Under the pieces are notes generated by a model. It ran no database searches. It was not told where the DNA came from and worked only from the letters and a program-made list of their open reading frames with translations. A DNA stretch of 64,000 nucleotides from Paramylibacter ulvae (GTDB lineage Bacteria > Pseudomonadota > Alphaproteobacteria > Rhodobacterales > Rhodobacteraceae), in the NCBI RefSeq assembly GCF_014652655.1, contig NZ_BMZF01000002.1, forward strand, positions 342,535-406,534. The letters are read 5' to 3'. Shown one piece after another: positions 26,583 to 35,823 of the stretch (position 1 is its first letter; each line of letters begins with the position of its first letter). Position numbers and translations under genes: made by a program.

Positions 26583-27295
26583 ATTTTGAACGCCGCCATG
26601 TCCTGATAGTGAGGCATGGCCTGTTCGCAAACCATTGCCAATTCACCATCAAGGGATGGCAATGGTCCTTCGACCCCTGCAAAACCCGTGGAATTATGGA
26701 CGGCTGGATACCAATGCGGTGCCCATGGTCCGTCGTCTTTGTGCCCACCTTTTGGCCATGACAACATCGCGGTTTCGAATTTTAGGCCAATCGCCGTGCA
26801 TAATTTGCGCAACATTTTTTCGGGATTTTCGCGGATGTCATAACTGTCGATCACGACTGGCGGTGCGTTTTGTGTATTGTGCAATTGATCGAATAGTTCG
26901 CCTTGTTGACGAAACCCAATGTCATCCAAATTCGGGTTTTCGCGTTTCGCCGCATAACTCGCCAAAACACGCGCTGGATGGCGGATGAGAAACACATTGG
27001 TCATGTTCGAAATCCAATCGCGATCAAATTTTGGAATCATGTGGTGGCACATGTGTTTTTGATAAAAGACTGATTTTTGATCGGGTATTTCACCCAAACA
27101 GCGCGCGGATATTTCATTGGGATCGCGTGGCCAATGTGCCATGATTTCTTCGCCCATCGGGTGCTCTAATCCGGTTTCGTGCAGATAGGCACCGTAATAT
27201 GGTTCATCCCACACTGCGCAATCCGAGCGTGCGCCAAACGAATATAACATTGCGGTCGAAAGATTTCGTGGCCCGGACCACATCGCAATACGCAT
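26579..27295 (-). CDS. Sulfotransferase-like protein
   Basis: A 238-residue P-loop protein of the sulfotransferase superfamily. The 5'-phosphosulfate loop is [20 protein letters not shown], and the 3'-phosphate element is [18 protein letters not shown] 27295 places the P-loop at the very N-terminus, as in related alphaproteobacterial proteins. The acceptor is unknown, and some relatives are annotated only as hypothetical, so catalysis is inferred. It is divergent from msrA and convergent with argG. Confidence 0.78.
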   Translation of the reverse strand: MRIAMWSGPRNLSTAMLYSFGARSDCAVWDEPYYGAYLHETGLEHPMGEEIMAHWPRDPNEISARCLGEIPDQKSVFYQKHMCHHMIPKFDRDWISNMTNVFLIRHPARVLASYAAKRENPNLDDIGFRQQGELFDQLHNTQNAPPVVIDSYDIRENPEKMLRKLCTAIGLKFETAMLSWPKGGHKDDGPWAPHWYPAVHNSTGFAGVEGPLPSLDGELAMVCEQAMPHYQDMAAFKI

Positions 27296-27418
27296 GTTGA
27301 TTTCCCTTAGATCAAATTGACGATCTGCGCCGTCCAAATACTACATTTCCTCACTTCATTGTTAATTGCAAGTGATGTTCATTCGTCGTTGAAAGGTTGT
27401 ATGAAAAGGGGAGAAATT

Positions 27419-28048
27419 ATGAAAAAACTTTTGTTAACCGCTGTGGTTTTTGCCGCATCAACAATTGGCGCATACGCTGCTGACACCAAGACCGCAGTAT
27501 TTGCAGGTGGGTGTTTTTGGTGCGTTGAATCCGATTTTGAATCGCTTAAGGGCGTGAAAGAAGTTGTGTCTGGTTACACCGGCGGTAAAAACGCCAACCC
27601 GACATATAAAACCATCGGAACGCATTTGGAAGCGGTTCAAATTTTCTATGACCCAAGTGTAGTCAGTTATGAAACATTGGTCGATAAATTTTTCCGATCC
27701 GTTGATCCAACCGATGCCGGTGGTCAATTTTGTGATCGCGGCAATAGTTATACAACAGCCATTTTTGCGAACGGGGCATCCGAACGTGCGATTGCGGAAA
27801 AGGCAATCGCGGAAATCAATGCATCGGGAAAGCTTTCTAAAAAGGTTGTAACGCCGGTGCGTAACGCATCAAAATTTTATGACGCAGAAGATTACCACCA
27901 AGATTATTATAAACAATCAAGCAAGGTTTTGACCCGCTTTGGACGTATTACTAAAGCATCGGCATATAAAAAATATCGTAAGGGCTGTGGGCGCGATGAA
28001 CGTGTGAAACAGCTTTGGGGTGCGGATGCTGCATTTGTTGGCGGTTAG
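27419..28048 (+). CDS. msrA: Periplasmic peptide-methionine (S)-S-oxide reductase
   Basis: Reduces methionine-S-sulfoxide in proteins. ATG 27419, with AGGGGAGA upstream, gives 209 residues starting with a cleavable signal peptide (MKKLLLTAVVFAASTIGAYAA), so this copy acts in the periplasm. The catalytic cysteine lies in FAGGCFWCVESDF; SVDPTDAGGQFCDRGNSY and AEDYHQDYYKQ complete the substrate site; a resolving cysteine is likely in RKGCGRDE near the end. A strong terminator follows. Confidence 0.94.
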   Translation: MKKLLLTAVVFAASTIGAYAADTKTAVFAGGCFWCVESDFESLKGVKEVVSGYTGGKNANPTYKTIGTHLEAVQIFYDPSVVSYETLVDKFFRSVDPTDAGGQFCDRGNSYTTAIFANGASERAIAEKAIAEINASGKLSKKVVTPVRNASKFYDAEDYHQDYYKQSSKVLTRFGRITKASAYKKYRKGCGRDERVKQLWGADAAFVGG

Positions 28049-28075
28049 GTTTCCCCTATCTAACCTAAACAGACG

Positions 28076-28105
28076 AAAGCCTGCGTTCGCGCAGGCTTTT
28101 TGTTT
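28076..28105 (+). terminator. Intrinsic terminator of msrA
   Basis: A perfect 10-base stem (28076-28085 with 28090-28099, core AGCCTGCG) closed by a UUCG tetraloop and followed by TTTTTGTTTTT, 28 bases after the msrA stop. It lies directly against the 3' end of the convergent YggT gene. Confidence 0.92.
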
Positions 28106-28384
28106 TTAATACACGTTATTTGAAACCACGATGCGCAACGCTTGGATCGCGAAAAACAAAACGATTGGCGTAAAATCAATACCGCCCATCGGGGGTAAGA
28201 ACCGTCTGATCGGTGCATAGATGGGTTCCAACAGGCGGTTTAAACCATACCAAATTTGCGCAACAATCGGTTGACGTAAATTCAAAACCTGAAAGTTGAT
28301 TAGAAAGCTCATGATTACATGCGCGATCACAATGAAATAAGCGATGTCGAGTGCCATCAACAAAATTTGGCGAAGGGAGTCCAT
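28106..28384 (-). CDS. YggT-family inner-membrane protein
   Basis: A 92-residue two-helix membrane protein. The family signature is visible: LDIAYFIVIAHVIMSFLINF, then the loop LNRLLEPIYAPIRRFLPPMGGIDFTPIVLFFAIQ. YggT proteins are linked to osmotic stress tolerance and, in some bacteria, to division or envelope functions; their mechanism is unknown. It is a single gene facing msrA, with its promoter in the gap shared with the thioesterase-like gene. Confidence 0.92.
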   Translation of the reverse strand: MDSLRQILLMALDIAYFIVIAHVIMSFLINFQVLNLRQPIVAQIWYGLNRLLEPIYAPIRRFLPPMGGIDFTPIVLFFAIQALRIVVSNNVY

Positions 28385-28515
28385 TATTTTTACCTTTTCG
28401 TGTTTGCTTATACCTAATCGCTCTTTTCAAATCCTACAAGGTGTGCGTATGACCCTACGTTCACCTTGATGATTACATTTTGGTGTTCGATAAAACTAAA
28501 AAACTGAGGCTCGAA

Positions 28516-29046
28516 ATGTATCCTTTTATCCGCTTTGCCAAAGTAATGGCTGTGGCAAGTTTTCAAAAACCGCTCGCCATTGATGATGTGCACGTCAGCC
28601 AACATATTTGTTGGCCTTGGGATTTGGATATTTGGATGGAGATGAATAATGGCATCACGCTCAGCCTGTATGATTTAGGACGCCTTCCATTTGCCAAACG
28701 CACAGGATTGATCAAAGCGTTGCGTGAAAACAAATGGGCGCTTGCCATTGCTGGCACCAGCATTCGGTATCGCCGCCGCGTTCATATGTTTCAGCGATAT
28801 GAAATGCGCACTCGCGTGATTGGTCGCGATGAACGGTTCATCTATCTACAGCAAAGCATGTGGCGGAACGGCGAGGCGACATCGTCTGCTCTTTATCGCA
28901 GTGCATTGACGGATAAGAACGGGATCGTTCCAACGCAAAAATTGGCTGACTATTATGATCGATCTGATTGGAACCCAACACTGCCTGACTGGGTTCAAAA
29001 TTGGATTGAAGCAGAGGGTACACGCATCTGGCCGCCAGAATACTAA
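28516..29046 (+). CDS. Thioesterase-like (hotdog-fold, THEM6-like) protein
   Basis: A 176-residue hotdog-fold protein related to acyl-CoA thioesterases. Recognisable are the substrate-side CWPWDLDIWMEMNNGITLSLYDLGRLPF segment and GTSIRYRRRVHMFQRYEMRTRVIGRDERFIYLQQSMW, which follow the strand order of the FadM/THEM6-like group. ATG 28516 is preferred to 28480 because the fold begins there and GAGG precedes it. Substrate unknown. It precedes an MFS carrier gene after 79 bases. Confidence 0.7.
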   Translation: MYPFIRFAKVMAVASFQKPLAIDDVHVSQHICWPWDLDIWMEMNNGITLSLYDLGRLPFAKRTGLIKALRENKWALAIAGTSIRYRRRVHMFQRYEMRTRVIGRDERFIYLQQSMWRNGEATSSALYRSALTDKNGIVPTQKLADYYDRSDWNPTLPDWVQNWIEAEGTRIWPPEY

Positions 29047-29125
29047 ACGTCACTATGGCGCGTTTTTTCTTGCTTGCTGGGTGGCAAAATGTTCAATTAT
29101 TCCAAAACAGGCGAGAAATAAAATA

Positions 29126-30448
29126 ATGACTGATAAATCAAAGAAAATTTGGGGCTGGATGATGTATGATTGGGCCGCACAGCCCTATAATACATTGTTG
29201 ATTACATTTATTTTTGCCCCCTATTTTACGGGTGCAGTTGTGGGCGATCCTGTTCAAGGTCAAGCGCTCTGGGGCTTGATGATGGGGATCGTTGGGGTTT
29301 GTCTGGCGCTTGGTGCGCCGATACTTGGCGCAATTTCAGATCATATCGGGCCACGGCGTCCATGGCTGTTGTTCTTTTCTTTTCTGTATGTTGTTGGCTC
29401 TTTTGGTCTGTGGTGGGCGATGCCAAATATGGACAGCGTGACCATGATCCTGATCTTGTTTGGGATCGGCGTTTTGGGCATGGAGTGGTCACAAGTATTC
29501 GCCAATTCAATGTTGCCTGAAATGGGTGATGCAGAGGAATTGGGCCGTATTTCTGGCAACGGTTGGGCATGGGGATATGCTGGCGGAATTATCTCGCTGG
29601 TCATTATGTTGTTGCTGTTGGCCGAAAACGAAGAAGGTAAAACATTACTTGGCCGCGCGCCGTTATTCGGTTTGGATACGGAAACGCGGCAGGGTACGCG
29701 CATGGTCGGCCCATTGACCGCTGTGTGGTACGCTGTATTTATGATCCCGTTTTTCATATGGGTTCCTGATCGGGTGCGTCGCCAAAACGTAACAGGTGGC
29801 ATCGCCGCAGGGTTAAGCAGCCTGTGGGAAACCATCAAAACACTGCCAAATAACATTAGCCTATCCGCATATCTGGCATCATCAATGTTCTATCGCGATG
29901 CATTGGTTGGCGTATTTGCATTTGGCGGAATCTATGCCGAAGGCGTGTTAGGCTGGTCGATTATTCAAATTGGGATTTTCGGAATTGTCGCCGCTTTCGG
30001 TGCCATGGTGTTTACATATCTGGGTGGGTTTATCGATAAACGCATCGGGCCAAAACGTACGATTGCGCTTTCAATTGCGGTGCTAATCGCTGTGTGTACT
30101 GTGATTATCGCGATTGGCCGCGATTCATTTTTTGGCGTTCCATTGGCCGAAGGTTCAACATTACCTGACAAAGTGTTTATGTTTTGTGGGGCGGTTTTGG
30201 GTGGTTTTGGCGGCGTGCTTCAGGCATCATCGCGCCACATGATGGTTCATCAAGCGTCACCCGAACGCATGACCGAGGCATTTGGTTTGTATGGTCTGGC
30301 GGGCAAGGCCACGTCGTTTATCGCGCCATCAACAATTGGTTTGGTCACGCATATCACACAAAACCAACGTTTGGGCATGGTGCCCGTGGTGATATTGTTC
30401 TTGATTGGTTTGTGTTTGCTGTTTTGGGTAGAGTCAAAAGAAGGATAG
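29126..30448 (+). CDS. UMF1-type major facilitator superfamily transporter
   Basis: A 440-residue inner-membrane carrier with about twelve hydrophobic segments. The opening IWGWMMYDWAAQPYNTLLITFIFAPYF matches the UMF1 / Atg22-like family, followed by the MFS loop GAISDHIGPRRPWLL and a second-half loop GFIDKRIGPKRTIAL. ATG 29126 is the start that leaves a short cytosolic N-terminus. In roseobacters this family is common but the substrate is not established; amino-acid efflux is the nearest known role, from yeast Atg22. Confidence 0.88.
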   Translation: MTDKSKKIWGWMMYDWAAQPYNTLLITFIFAPYFTGAVVGDPVQGQALWGLMMGIVGVCLALGAPILGAISDHIGPRRPWLLFFSFLYVVGSFGLWWAMPNMDSVTMILILFGIGVLGMEWSQVFANSMLPEMGDAEELGRISGNGWAWGYAGGIISLVIMLLLLAENEEGKTLLGRAPLFGLDTETRQGTRMVGPLTAVWYAVFMIPFFIWVPDRVRRQNVTGGIAAGLSSLWETIKTLPNNISLSAYLASSMFYRDALVGVFAFGGIYAEGVLGWSIIQIGIFGIVAAFGAMVFTYLGGFIDKRIGPKRTIALSIAVLIAVCTVIIAIGRDSFFGVPLAEGSTLPDKVFMFCGAVLGGFGGVLQASSRHMMVHQASPERMTEAFGLYGLAGKATSFIAPSTIGLVTHITQNQRLGMVPVVILFLIGLCLLFWVESKEG

Positions 30449-30452
30449 TTTC

Positions 30453-31346
30453 GTGCGAATTGCTGAGATAGTATCAACGATTGTTGTGGCGTTAAGCGTT
30501 TGTTTGTCATCACCAGTTGTCGCACAGCCAAAGGCAAATAAATTGCTGGGCGCGAAACGAAGCGCATCCAATCAAACCCCTCAATCCCACGGGTTTTACT
30601 CCAATGGTTGCGTCGCGGGGGCGCAACAGCTCGCGCAAACGGGGCCAACTTGGCAAGCCATGCGACTTAGCCGTAATCGCAATTGGGGGCATCCCGATAT
30701 GATTGCGTATCTGAAACGGGTGTCGGCCAAGGTTGCGAAACTATCCGATTGGAAAGGTTTGTACATTGGCGACATATCACAACCGCGCGGTGGCCCGATG
30801 ACATCGGGTCATGCATCGCATCAACTAGGGCTGGATGCGGATATTTGGATGTATCCACCCAAACGGTTGAACCTGTCGCGCAATGAACGTGAAAGCCTGT
30901 CTTCCATTTCGGTGCGATCTAAAAATCAGCGCAGTGTCAGCAACAATTGGCGGGCAAGCCATATGGAAGTGATGAAAATTGCGGCCAGTGATCCAGCGGT
31001 GGATCGTATATTTGTGACCGCGCCCGCCAAAATCTGGATGTGCAATCGCGCCAAAGGAAACAAGGATTGGTTACAGAAAATCCGTCCGTTCTGGGGGCAT
31101 CACTACCATTTTCATGTGCGTCTGAAATGCCCGAAAGGATCGTCAAACTGTAAAACGCAAACCCCGACGGTTTCACAATTGTCAAAGGGTGGTACGGGAT
31201 GTGATGAAACGTTGAACTGGTGGGTTACCGATGCGTTAAAACCTGCGAAACCGACAGGTAAAAAACCAGTTAAACGTCGCCATCCGCGTGATTTCACAAT
31301 GGCGGATTTACCCCAGCAATGCTCAGGCGTTTTGACGTCCAGATGA
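30453..31346 (+). CDS. mepA: Penicillin-insensitive murein endopeptidase MepA
   Basis: Zinc metallopeptidase (M74) that cuts D-Ala-mesoDAP cross-links in the periplasm. GTG 30453, four bases after the MFS gene, gives 297 residues with a signal peptide (VALSVCLSSPVVAQ). Metal ligands sit in GPMTSGHASHQLGLDADIWMY and in FWGHHYHFHVRLKCP; HPDMIAYLKR and NWRASHMEV are further family blocks. Cysteines near the start and the end could form disulfides, as in E. coli MepA. It overlaps the next gene by four bases. Confidence 0.93.
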   Translation: MRIAEIVSTIVVALSVCLSSPVVAQPKANKLLGAKRSASNQTPQSHGFYSNGCVAGAQQLAQTGPTWQAMRLSRNRNWGHPDMIAYLKRVSAKVAKLSDWKGLYIGDISQPRGGPMTSGHASHQLGLDADIWMYPPKRLNLSRNERESLSSISVRSKNQRSVSNNWRASHMEVMKIAASDPAVDRIFVTAPAKIWMCNRAKGNKDWLQKIRPFWGHHYHFHVRLKCPKGSSNCKTQTPTVSQLSKGGTGCDETLNWWVTDALKPAKPTGKKPVKRRHPRDFTMADLPQQCSGVLTSR

Positions 31347-32215
31347 TACGTCTGATTGTTTTGATATTATTCTTGGCGGTACCGTCATTCGCGCAAGACG
31401 CGCGTTTGGTGGCATCGATTGGTTTCGATCTGGACGACGCACGATTTGGTGGTTGGTCAGGGCTTTATGTGACCGATGACGGCAAAGGTTTGGTATCAGT
31501 TTCGGATCGCGGATACTTGATGACGGGCGATATAATTCGCGGCCCAGAGCGACTGTCCGCTGTCACGGTCAGTTCTATTTCGCGCCTTCGTCAAATTGAT
31601 GGCAAACCTGTATCAGGGCGCAATTCAAATTCAGAGGGCATGGCGGTTGGTAAAAATGGTGTGTACTATTTTTCCTTCGAAGGGTTTCACCGTGTCCGCG
31701 CGCACGCCACATTAAACAGCCGTGCAACGCATATTCCACCGCACCCTGATTTTAAATTCATGCAAAACAACTCGTCGTTGGAAGCGCTGGCAATTGACGA
31801 TTCAGGTGCGCTTTATACGATGCCTGAACGATCGGGTGTGATCGACAGACCATTTCCCGTTTATCGTTTCAAAAATGGTGAATGGACGATTTTTGGACAA
31901 CTGCCACGCAGCGGCGAATTTTTGGCCGTGGGTGCAGATGTTGGCCCCGATGGGCGGTTTTATTTATTGGAACGTGCATTTACCTGGCTGGGCGGGTTTT
32001 CAACGCGCGTGCGCAGTTTTCGCATTGGCCAAGACGGATTTGAAGATGAACAAACCTTGGTTGAAACTAAACCTGGTGTGCATGATAACCTAGAAGGTAT
32101 CAGTGTTTGGCGTGATGCGGCACAACGTATCCGCATCACGATGATTGCCGACGATAATTTCCAAATTTTTCAACGCACAGAGTTGGTGGAATATGTCATC
32201 GAAGAAGATAATTAA
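31343..32215 (+). CDS. Esterase-like-activity-of-phytase family secreted protein
   Basis: A 290-residue protein with signal peptide (MIRLIVLILFLAVPSFAQ); ATG 31343 overlaps the mepA stop (ATGA), which decides the start. The rest is a beta-propeller-like sequence: FGGWSGLYVTDDGKGLVSVSDRGYL, NSNSEGMAVGKNGVYYFSFE, SLEALAIDDSGALYTMPE, DVGPDGRFYLLER and DNLEGISVWRDA, repeats typical of phytase-like esterase propellers. The substrate is unknown. Pairing with mepA suggests an envelope role but does not prove it. Confidence 0.8.
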   Translation: MIRLIVLILFLAVPSFAQDARLVASIGFDLDDARFGGWSGLYVTDDGKGLVSVSDRGYLMTGDIIRGPERLSAVTVSSISRLRQIDGKPVSGRNSNSEGMAVGKNGVYYFSFEGFHRVRAHATLNSRATHIPPHPDFKFMQNNSSLEALAIDDSGALYTMPERSGVIDRPFPVYRFKNGEWTIFGQLPRSGEFLAVGADVGPDGRFYLLERAFTWLGGFSTRVRSFRIGQDGFEDEQTLVETKPGVHDNLEGISVWRDAAQRIRITMIADDNFQIFQRTELVEYVIEEDN

Positions 32216-33024
32216 TCTTCGTCCCATTCATTCAAAATTTTCATCGCTTGGTCTGCGGTTTCAACAAATTGAAACAGTTCCAAATCATCGGCACCAATGG
32301 TTCCTGCATCTGCCAAAACCTCCCAGTTGATGACAGAGCGCCAGAACTCTTCGCCGAATAACAAGATCGGAACGCGTTTCATGCGTTTTGTTTGAATCAA
32401 TGTCAGCGCTTCGAACAATTCATCGAATGTGCCAAAGCCACCGGGAAATGCGGTAATCGCTTTGGCACGGATAAGAAAGTGAATTTTACGTGTCGCGAAA
32501 TAGTGGAAATTGAAACACAGCTCTGGTGTGCAATATTCGTTCGGTGCTTGTTCAAATGGCAATACGATGTTCAACGCGATGGATGATCCGCCTGCCTCTG
32601 CTGCGCCGCGATTGCCTGCCTCCATCACACCAGGGCCGCCACCTGTGACAATCACGTCATGATGGCCATAACTTTCCATGCTTTTGGTTGTGACAAGACG
32701 GGCAAATTTGCGCGCCTCGGCATAATATTTCGACAGGTTTGACAACGTTTCTGTGCGTGCGTTGCTTTTGTTGACGGGGTCAGGAATGCGCGCACCGCCG
32801 AACATCACAACGGTGCTTTCGATACCACGTTCTGCCATCACCATTTCAGGTTTCAACATTTCAAGATGCATCCGCATCCCGCGCAATTCATCGCGACATA
32901 AAAATTCATCATCTGCGAATGCCAACCGATATGCGGGTGCACGGGTTTGCGCCGTGTCAGCGATTTTTGATGTAATTTCAATATCGGTTTCAGCATTTGG
33001 AAATGCTTCTTGTTTACGCGCCAT
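32212..33024 (-). CDS. LOG-family (lysine-decarboxylase-like fold) nucleotide-binding protein
   Basis: A 270-residue Rossmann-fold protein of the LOG family; some members cleave nucleoside 5'-monophosphates, including cytokinin precursors. Signatures are VTGGGPGVMEAGNRGA and FPGGFGTFDELFEALTLIQ. It is of the longer LOG type (compare YgdH/PpnN-like) with an N-terminal helical extension. The start is ATG 33024. The stop codon interlocks with that of the phytase-like gene in TTAA. Substrate not determinable. Confidence 0.85.
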   Translation of the reverse strand: MARKQEAFPNAETDIEITSKIADTAQTRAPAYRLAFADDEFLCRDELRGMRMHLEMLKPEMVMAERGIESTVVMFGGARIPDPVNKSNARTETLSNLSKYYAEARKFARLVTTKSMESYGHHDVIVTGGGPGVMEAGNRGAAEAGGSSIALNIVLPFEQAPNEYCTPELCFNFHYFATRKIHFLIRAKAITAFPGGFGTFDELFEALTLIQTKRMKRVPILLFGEEFWRSVINWEVLADAGTIGADDLELFQFVETADQAMKILNEWDED

Positions 33025-33146
33025 ATGATTATTCCTCACCACTATTTCTGGACAGCCACAAAACACTGGGTCTTTGTTGCACCTGTCTTATGTTCAAACT
33101 ATAGGTTGCTGTGATACATCTATCCAGACTTGAAATGGAGAAACTC

Positions 33147-33974
33147 ATGTCTAACGCACAATTGGAATCAGCCCTCGAAGCCGCTTGGGAAATTCGCGAT
33201 ACCATCACACCCGCCACCAAAGGCGAAGCGCGTGATGCGATTGAAGAAACACTGAACGCATTAGACAGCGGTTCATTGCGCGTTGCCCAACCAACAGACA
33301 GCGGCAAATGGCATGTGAACCAATGGGCGAAAAAGGCCGTGTTGCTTGGTTTTCGCGTCAAAGACATGGAAATCCAAAATGGTGGACCACAGGATGGCGC
33401 GTGGTGGGACAAGGTTGATTCAAAATTCAAAGGCTGGGGTGCCGATGAATTTACGACCGCTGGTTTTCGCGCTGTACCAAATTGCGTTGTCCGCCGCTCT
33501 GCGTATATCGCACCGGGCGTGGTGTTGATGCCATCATTTGTAAACTTGGGCGCATATGTGGACAGCGGTACAATGGTTGATACATGGGCGACGGTTGGAT
33601 CATGCGCACAGATCGGTAAAAACGTTCACCTGTCAGGTGGCGTTGGCATTGGTGGCGTTCTGGAACCCATGCAAGCAGGCCCAACCATCATCGAAGACAA
33701 TTGTTTCATCGGCGCGCGTTCCGAGGTTGTCGAGGGTTGTATCGTTCGCGAAGGTTCGGTTTTGGGCATGGGTGTGTTCATCGGCCAATCCACAAAAATC
33801 CTTGATCGTGAAACTGGCGAAGTCACCTATGGCGAAGTTCCAGCAGGTTCCGTTGTTGTTGCGGGCTCTATGCCATCAAAAGGTGGCGTGCATTTGTATT
33901 GCGCGGTGATTGTGAAAAAAGTGGACGCAAAAACACGATCAAAGACCAGCATCAATGAATTGCTGCGCGATTAA
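33147..33974 (+). CDS. dapD: 2,3,4,5-tetrahydropyridine-2,6-dicarboxylate N-succinyltransferase
   Basis: Succinyl-CoA-dependent step of lysine and diaminopimelate synthesis. ATG 33147 with GGAGAA upstream gives 275 residues, the family length. Left-handed beta-helix hexapeptide repeats run from about 105 to 225 ([46 protein letters not shown]), and the family segment ENCFIGAR-type ([15 protein letters not shown]) is present. It is followed after five bases by a membrane protein of unknown function. Confidence 0.97.
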   Translation: MSNAQLESALEAAWEIRDTITPATKGEARDAIEETLNALDSGSLRVAQPTDSGKWHVNQWAKKAVLLGFRVKDMEIQNGGPQDGAWWDKVDSKFKGWGADEFTTAGFRAVPNCVVRRSAYIAPGVVLMPSFVNLGAYVDSGTMVDTWATVGSCAQIGKNVHLSGGVGIGGVLEPMQAGPTIIEDNCFIGARSEVVEGCIVREGSVLGMGVFIGQSTKILDRETGEVTYGEVPAGSVVVAGSMPSKGGVHLYCAVIVKKVDAKTRSKTSINELLRD

Positions 33975-33979
33975 TATCT

Positions 33980-34552
33980 ATGCGCGACACAAACAAATCA
34001 AAAATTAAGAATGGCGGCATCCTTGAATGGATGTCGCCATTTGGCGTTATTACGACTGGTGAATTTATTTTACGCCTCATCATCTTGGTGATGATAATGT
34101 TGGCACCCATTGCATTGATTGCGGTTGGGTACGAACAACCATCGGAGGCTGTTGCGATAGCGTCGATGGGTTTGATGTTTGTCGTACCTGTCGCATTGTG
34201 GATGGTGTTAACCACGGTGACAAAACAATATCGCACCAAGGGGGTTTTTGCCCCATTCTTTTTCGCGCTATTTACACCGATATTACCAGTTATGTTTTTC
34301 CTAACGTGGTTTTTTTCATCACGTGAAAATCGCGAAACCAATCAAGCGTTGGCGAAATTACAGCGTGAACACCGCACAAATCGTGCAGCCAAAAAGCCCA
34401 GAACAACGATCAAGGTTTCAACTCAACCTGAAAAACGCACAGTTCTTGATGATAAAGCCGGAAAAACTGCGCTCCGAGTTTCGGTCAAGAAAACACCAAG
34501 CAGGAATAAAAAACAGTCCGACCCAACCCCGACTGTCCAGCGCATGCGCTAG
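33980..34552 (+). CDS. Membrane protein of unknown function with basic tail
   Basis: A 190-residue protein I do not recognise. Three hydrophobic segments are visible: about 25-47 (GEFILRLIILVMIMLAPIALIAV), 57-79 and 91-111 (FAPFFFALFTPILPVMFFLTWFF). The remaining 80 residues are strongly basic and proline/threonine-rich (KKPRTTIKVS, SVKKTPSRNKKQ) and presumably disordered in the cytoplasm, where they could bind nucleic acid or acidic lipid. It begins five bases after dapD, so it is likely co-transcribed. Confidence 0.6.
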   Translation: MRDTNKSKIKNGGILEWMSPFGVITTGEFILRLIILVMIMLAPIALIAVGYEQPSEAVAIASMGLMFVVPVALWMVLTTVTKQYRTKGVFAPFFFALFTPILPVMFFLTWFFSSRENRETNQALAKLQREHRTNRAAKKPRTTIKVSTQPEKRTVLDDKAGKTALRVSVKKTPSRNKKQSDPTPTVQRMR

Positions 34553-34638
34553 AATTTGAAACATCTCTGACGCGCAAGTGATTTTAGCGGGGCAAAACGT
34601 TCATTGTTTCGTGCACGCTCAAGCCGTAATTAAGCGAT

Positions 34639-35352
34639 ATGGAATTATTATTTGCATATATCGCGGGGTTGCTGACCCTGATTAACCCCTGTGTATTACC
34701 CGTGTTGCCCATCGTTTTGGCCACCGCGTTGGGTGCGGACAAACGTGGGCCACTGGCGCTCGCACTTGGGATGTCGCTGGCATTCGTTGGGTTTGGCATG
34801 TTTGTTGCAACACTTGGGCGTAGTGTTGGATTGACACCGGATCGTTTGGCACAGATCGGCGCCATGATGATGGTTTTGTTTGGGGTGATTATCCTTATAC
34901 CCGCGTTAAATATGCGATTTGAACGTGCATTGGCGGGGGTTTCCAGCGGTGCAGATCATGCCATTGATGGTGTTGAGCACACAGGTTTGCGTGGACAATT
35001 TATTGGTGGCGTGTTGCTGGGCGCGGTTTGGTCACCCTGCATCGGGCCAACACTTGGTGGGGCAATTGCATTGGCCAGCCAAGGTGAAAGCTTGTTTTGG
35101 GCATTCCTGATCATGGTGTTTTTTGCATTGGGCGTTTCAACATTGATCATCGGAATTGGGATTGGTGGGCAAAACATCATGCGCAAACGTGCGCAATCGT
35201 TACGCGGACTGGCGGAAAAATCCAAACCCATTTTGGGCGCGGTTTTTGTGCTGGTCGGTCTGATGCTATTTTTCAAAATTCATCACATTATTGAGCGCTG
35301 GGCGCTTAACGTATTGCCATATTGGCTCCAAGATTTATCAATTGCTTTATAA
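34639..35352 (+). CDS. CcdA/DsbD-type thiol-disulfide membrane transporter
   Basis: A 237-residue inner-membrane protein with six hydrophobic segments that passes reducing power from cytosol to periplasm. The two redox cysteines are in the conserved contexts LINPCVLPVLPIVL and VWSPCIGPTLGGAI, as in CcdA and the central domain of DsbD. The gene next downstream encodes a secreted thioredoxin-fold protein, its likely electron acceptor. Cytochrome c maturation is the usual role but no ccm gene is here. Confidence 0.88.
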   Translation: MELLFAYIAGLLTLINPCVLPVLPIVLATALGADKRGPLALALGMSLAFVGFGMFVATLGRSVGLTPDRLAQIGAMMMVLFGVIILIPALNMRFERALAGVSSGADHAIDGVEHTGLRGQFIGGVLLGAVWSPCIGPTLGGAIALASQGESLFWAFLIMVFFALGVSTLIIGIGIGGQNIMRKRAQSLRGLAEKSKPILGAVFVLVGLMLFFKIHHIIERWALNVLPYWLQDLSIAL

Positions 35353-35370
35353 CCACCGAAAGGGATTATC

Positions 35371-35784
35371 ATGAACCGCCGACATTTTCTTGCGACGACT
35401 GCCGCAGTTACTGCGTTTCCGTTGGCGAGTTTCGCCAGTGAATTTATTGCGTACCAAGATGGGTTTATCAAACAAGCCTTGGCGGATGGTAAGACCGTAT
35501 TTGTTGATTATGCGACCGACTGGTGTTCAACCTGTGCCGCCCAAGAACGCATGATCGAACGCCTTCGCGGTGAAAATCCAGATTATGATAAACATATCAC
35601 ATTTGTTCGTGTGGATTATGATCAATTTGGTAATGCGCCAGTGTCCACGGATCGCGGTATTCCCCGCCGTTCAACCCTGATCGTATTAAAAGGCGACGAT
35701 GAACTTGGCCGCGTTGTGGCCGCCGCATCGCATCGCATGATCAAGGCATTGCTGGATGCAGGGCTGAACGCTGCAACATCATAG
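35371..35784 (+). CDS. Exported thioredoxin-fold protein
   Basis: A 137-residue protein with a twin-arginine-like signal (MNRRHFLATTAAVTAFPLASFA) and a thioredoxin-like domain with active site DWCSTCAAQERMI (CxxC). The cis-proline region is GIPRRSTLIVLKG. It resembles the DsbD C-terminal / thioredoxin_7 group. It begins 18 bases after the CcdA-type gene, so the two are likely an electron-relay pair for periplasmic disulfide reduction. Confidence 0.85.
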   Translation: MNRRHFLATTAAVTAFPLASFASEFIAYQDGFIKQALADGKTVFVDYATDWCSTCAAQERMIERLRGENPDYDKHITFVRVDYDQFGNAPVSTDRGIPRRSTLIVLKGDDELGRVVAAASHRMIKALLDAGLNAATS

Positions 35785-35823
35785 CACTTCACACTGTTTG
35801 AATGCTTGGCTATACCGAGCCAT

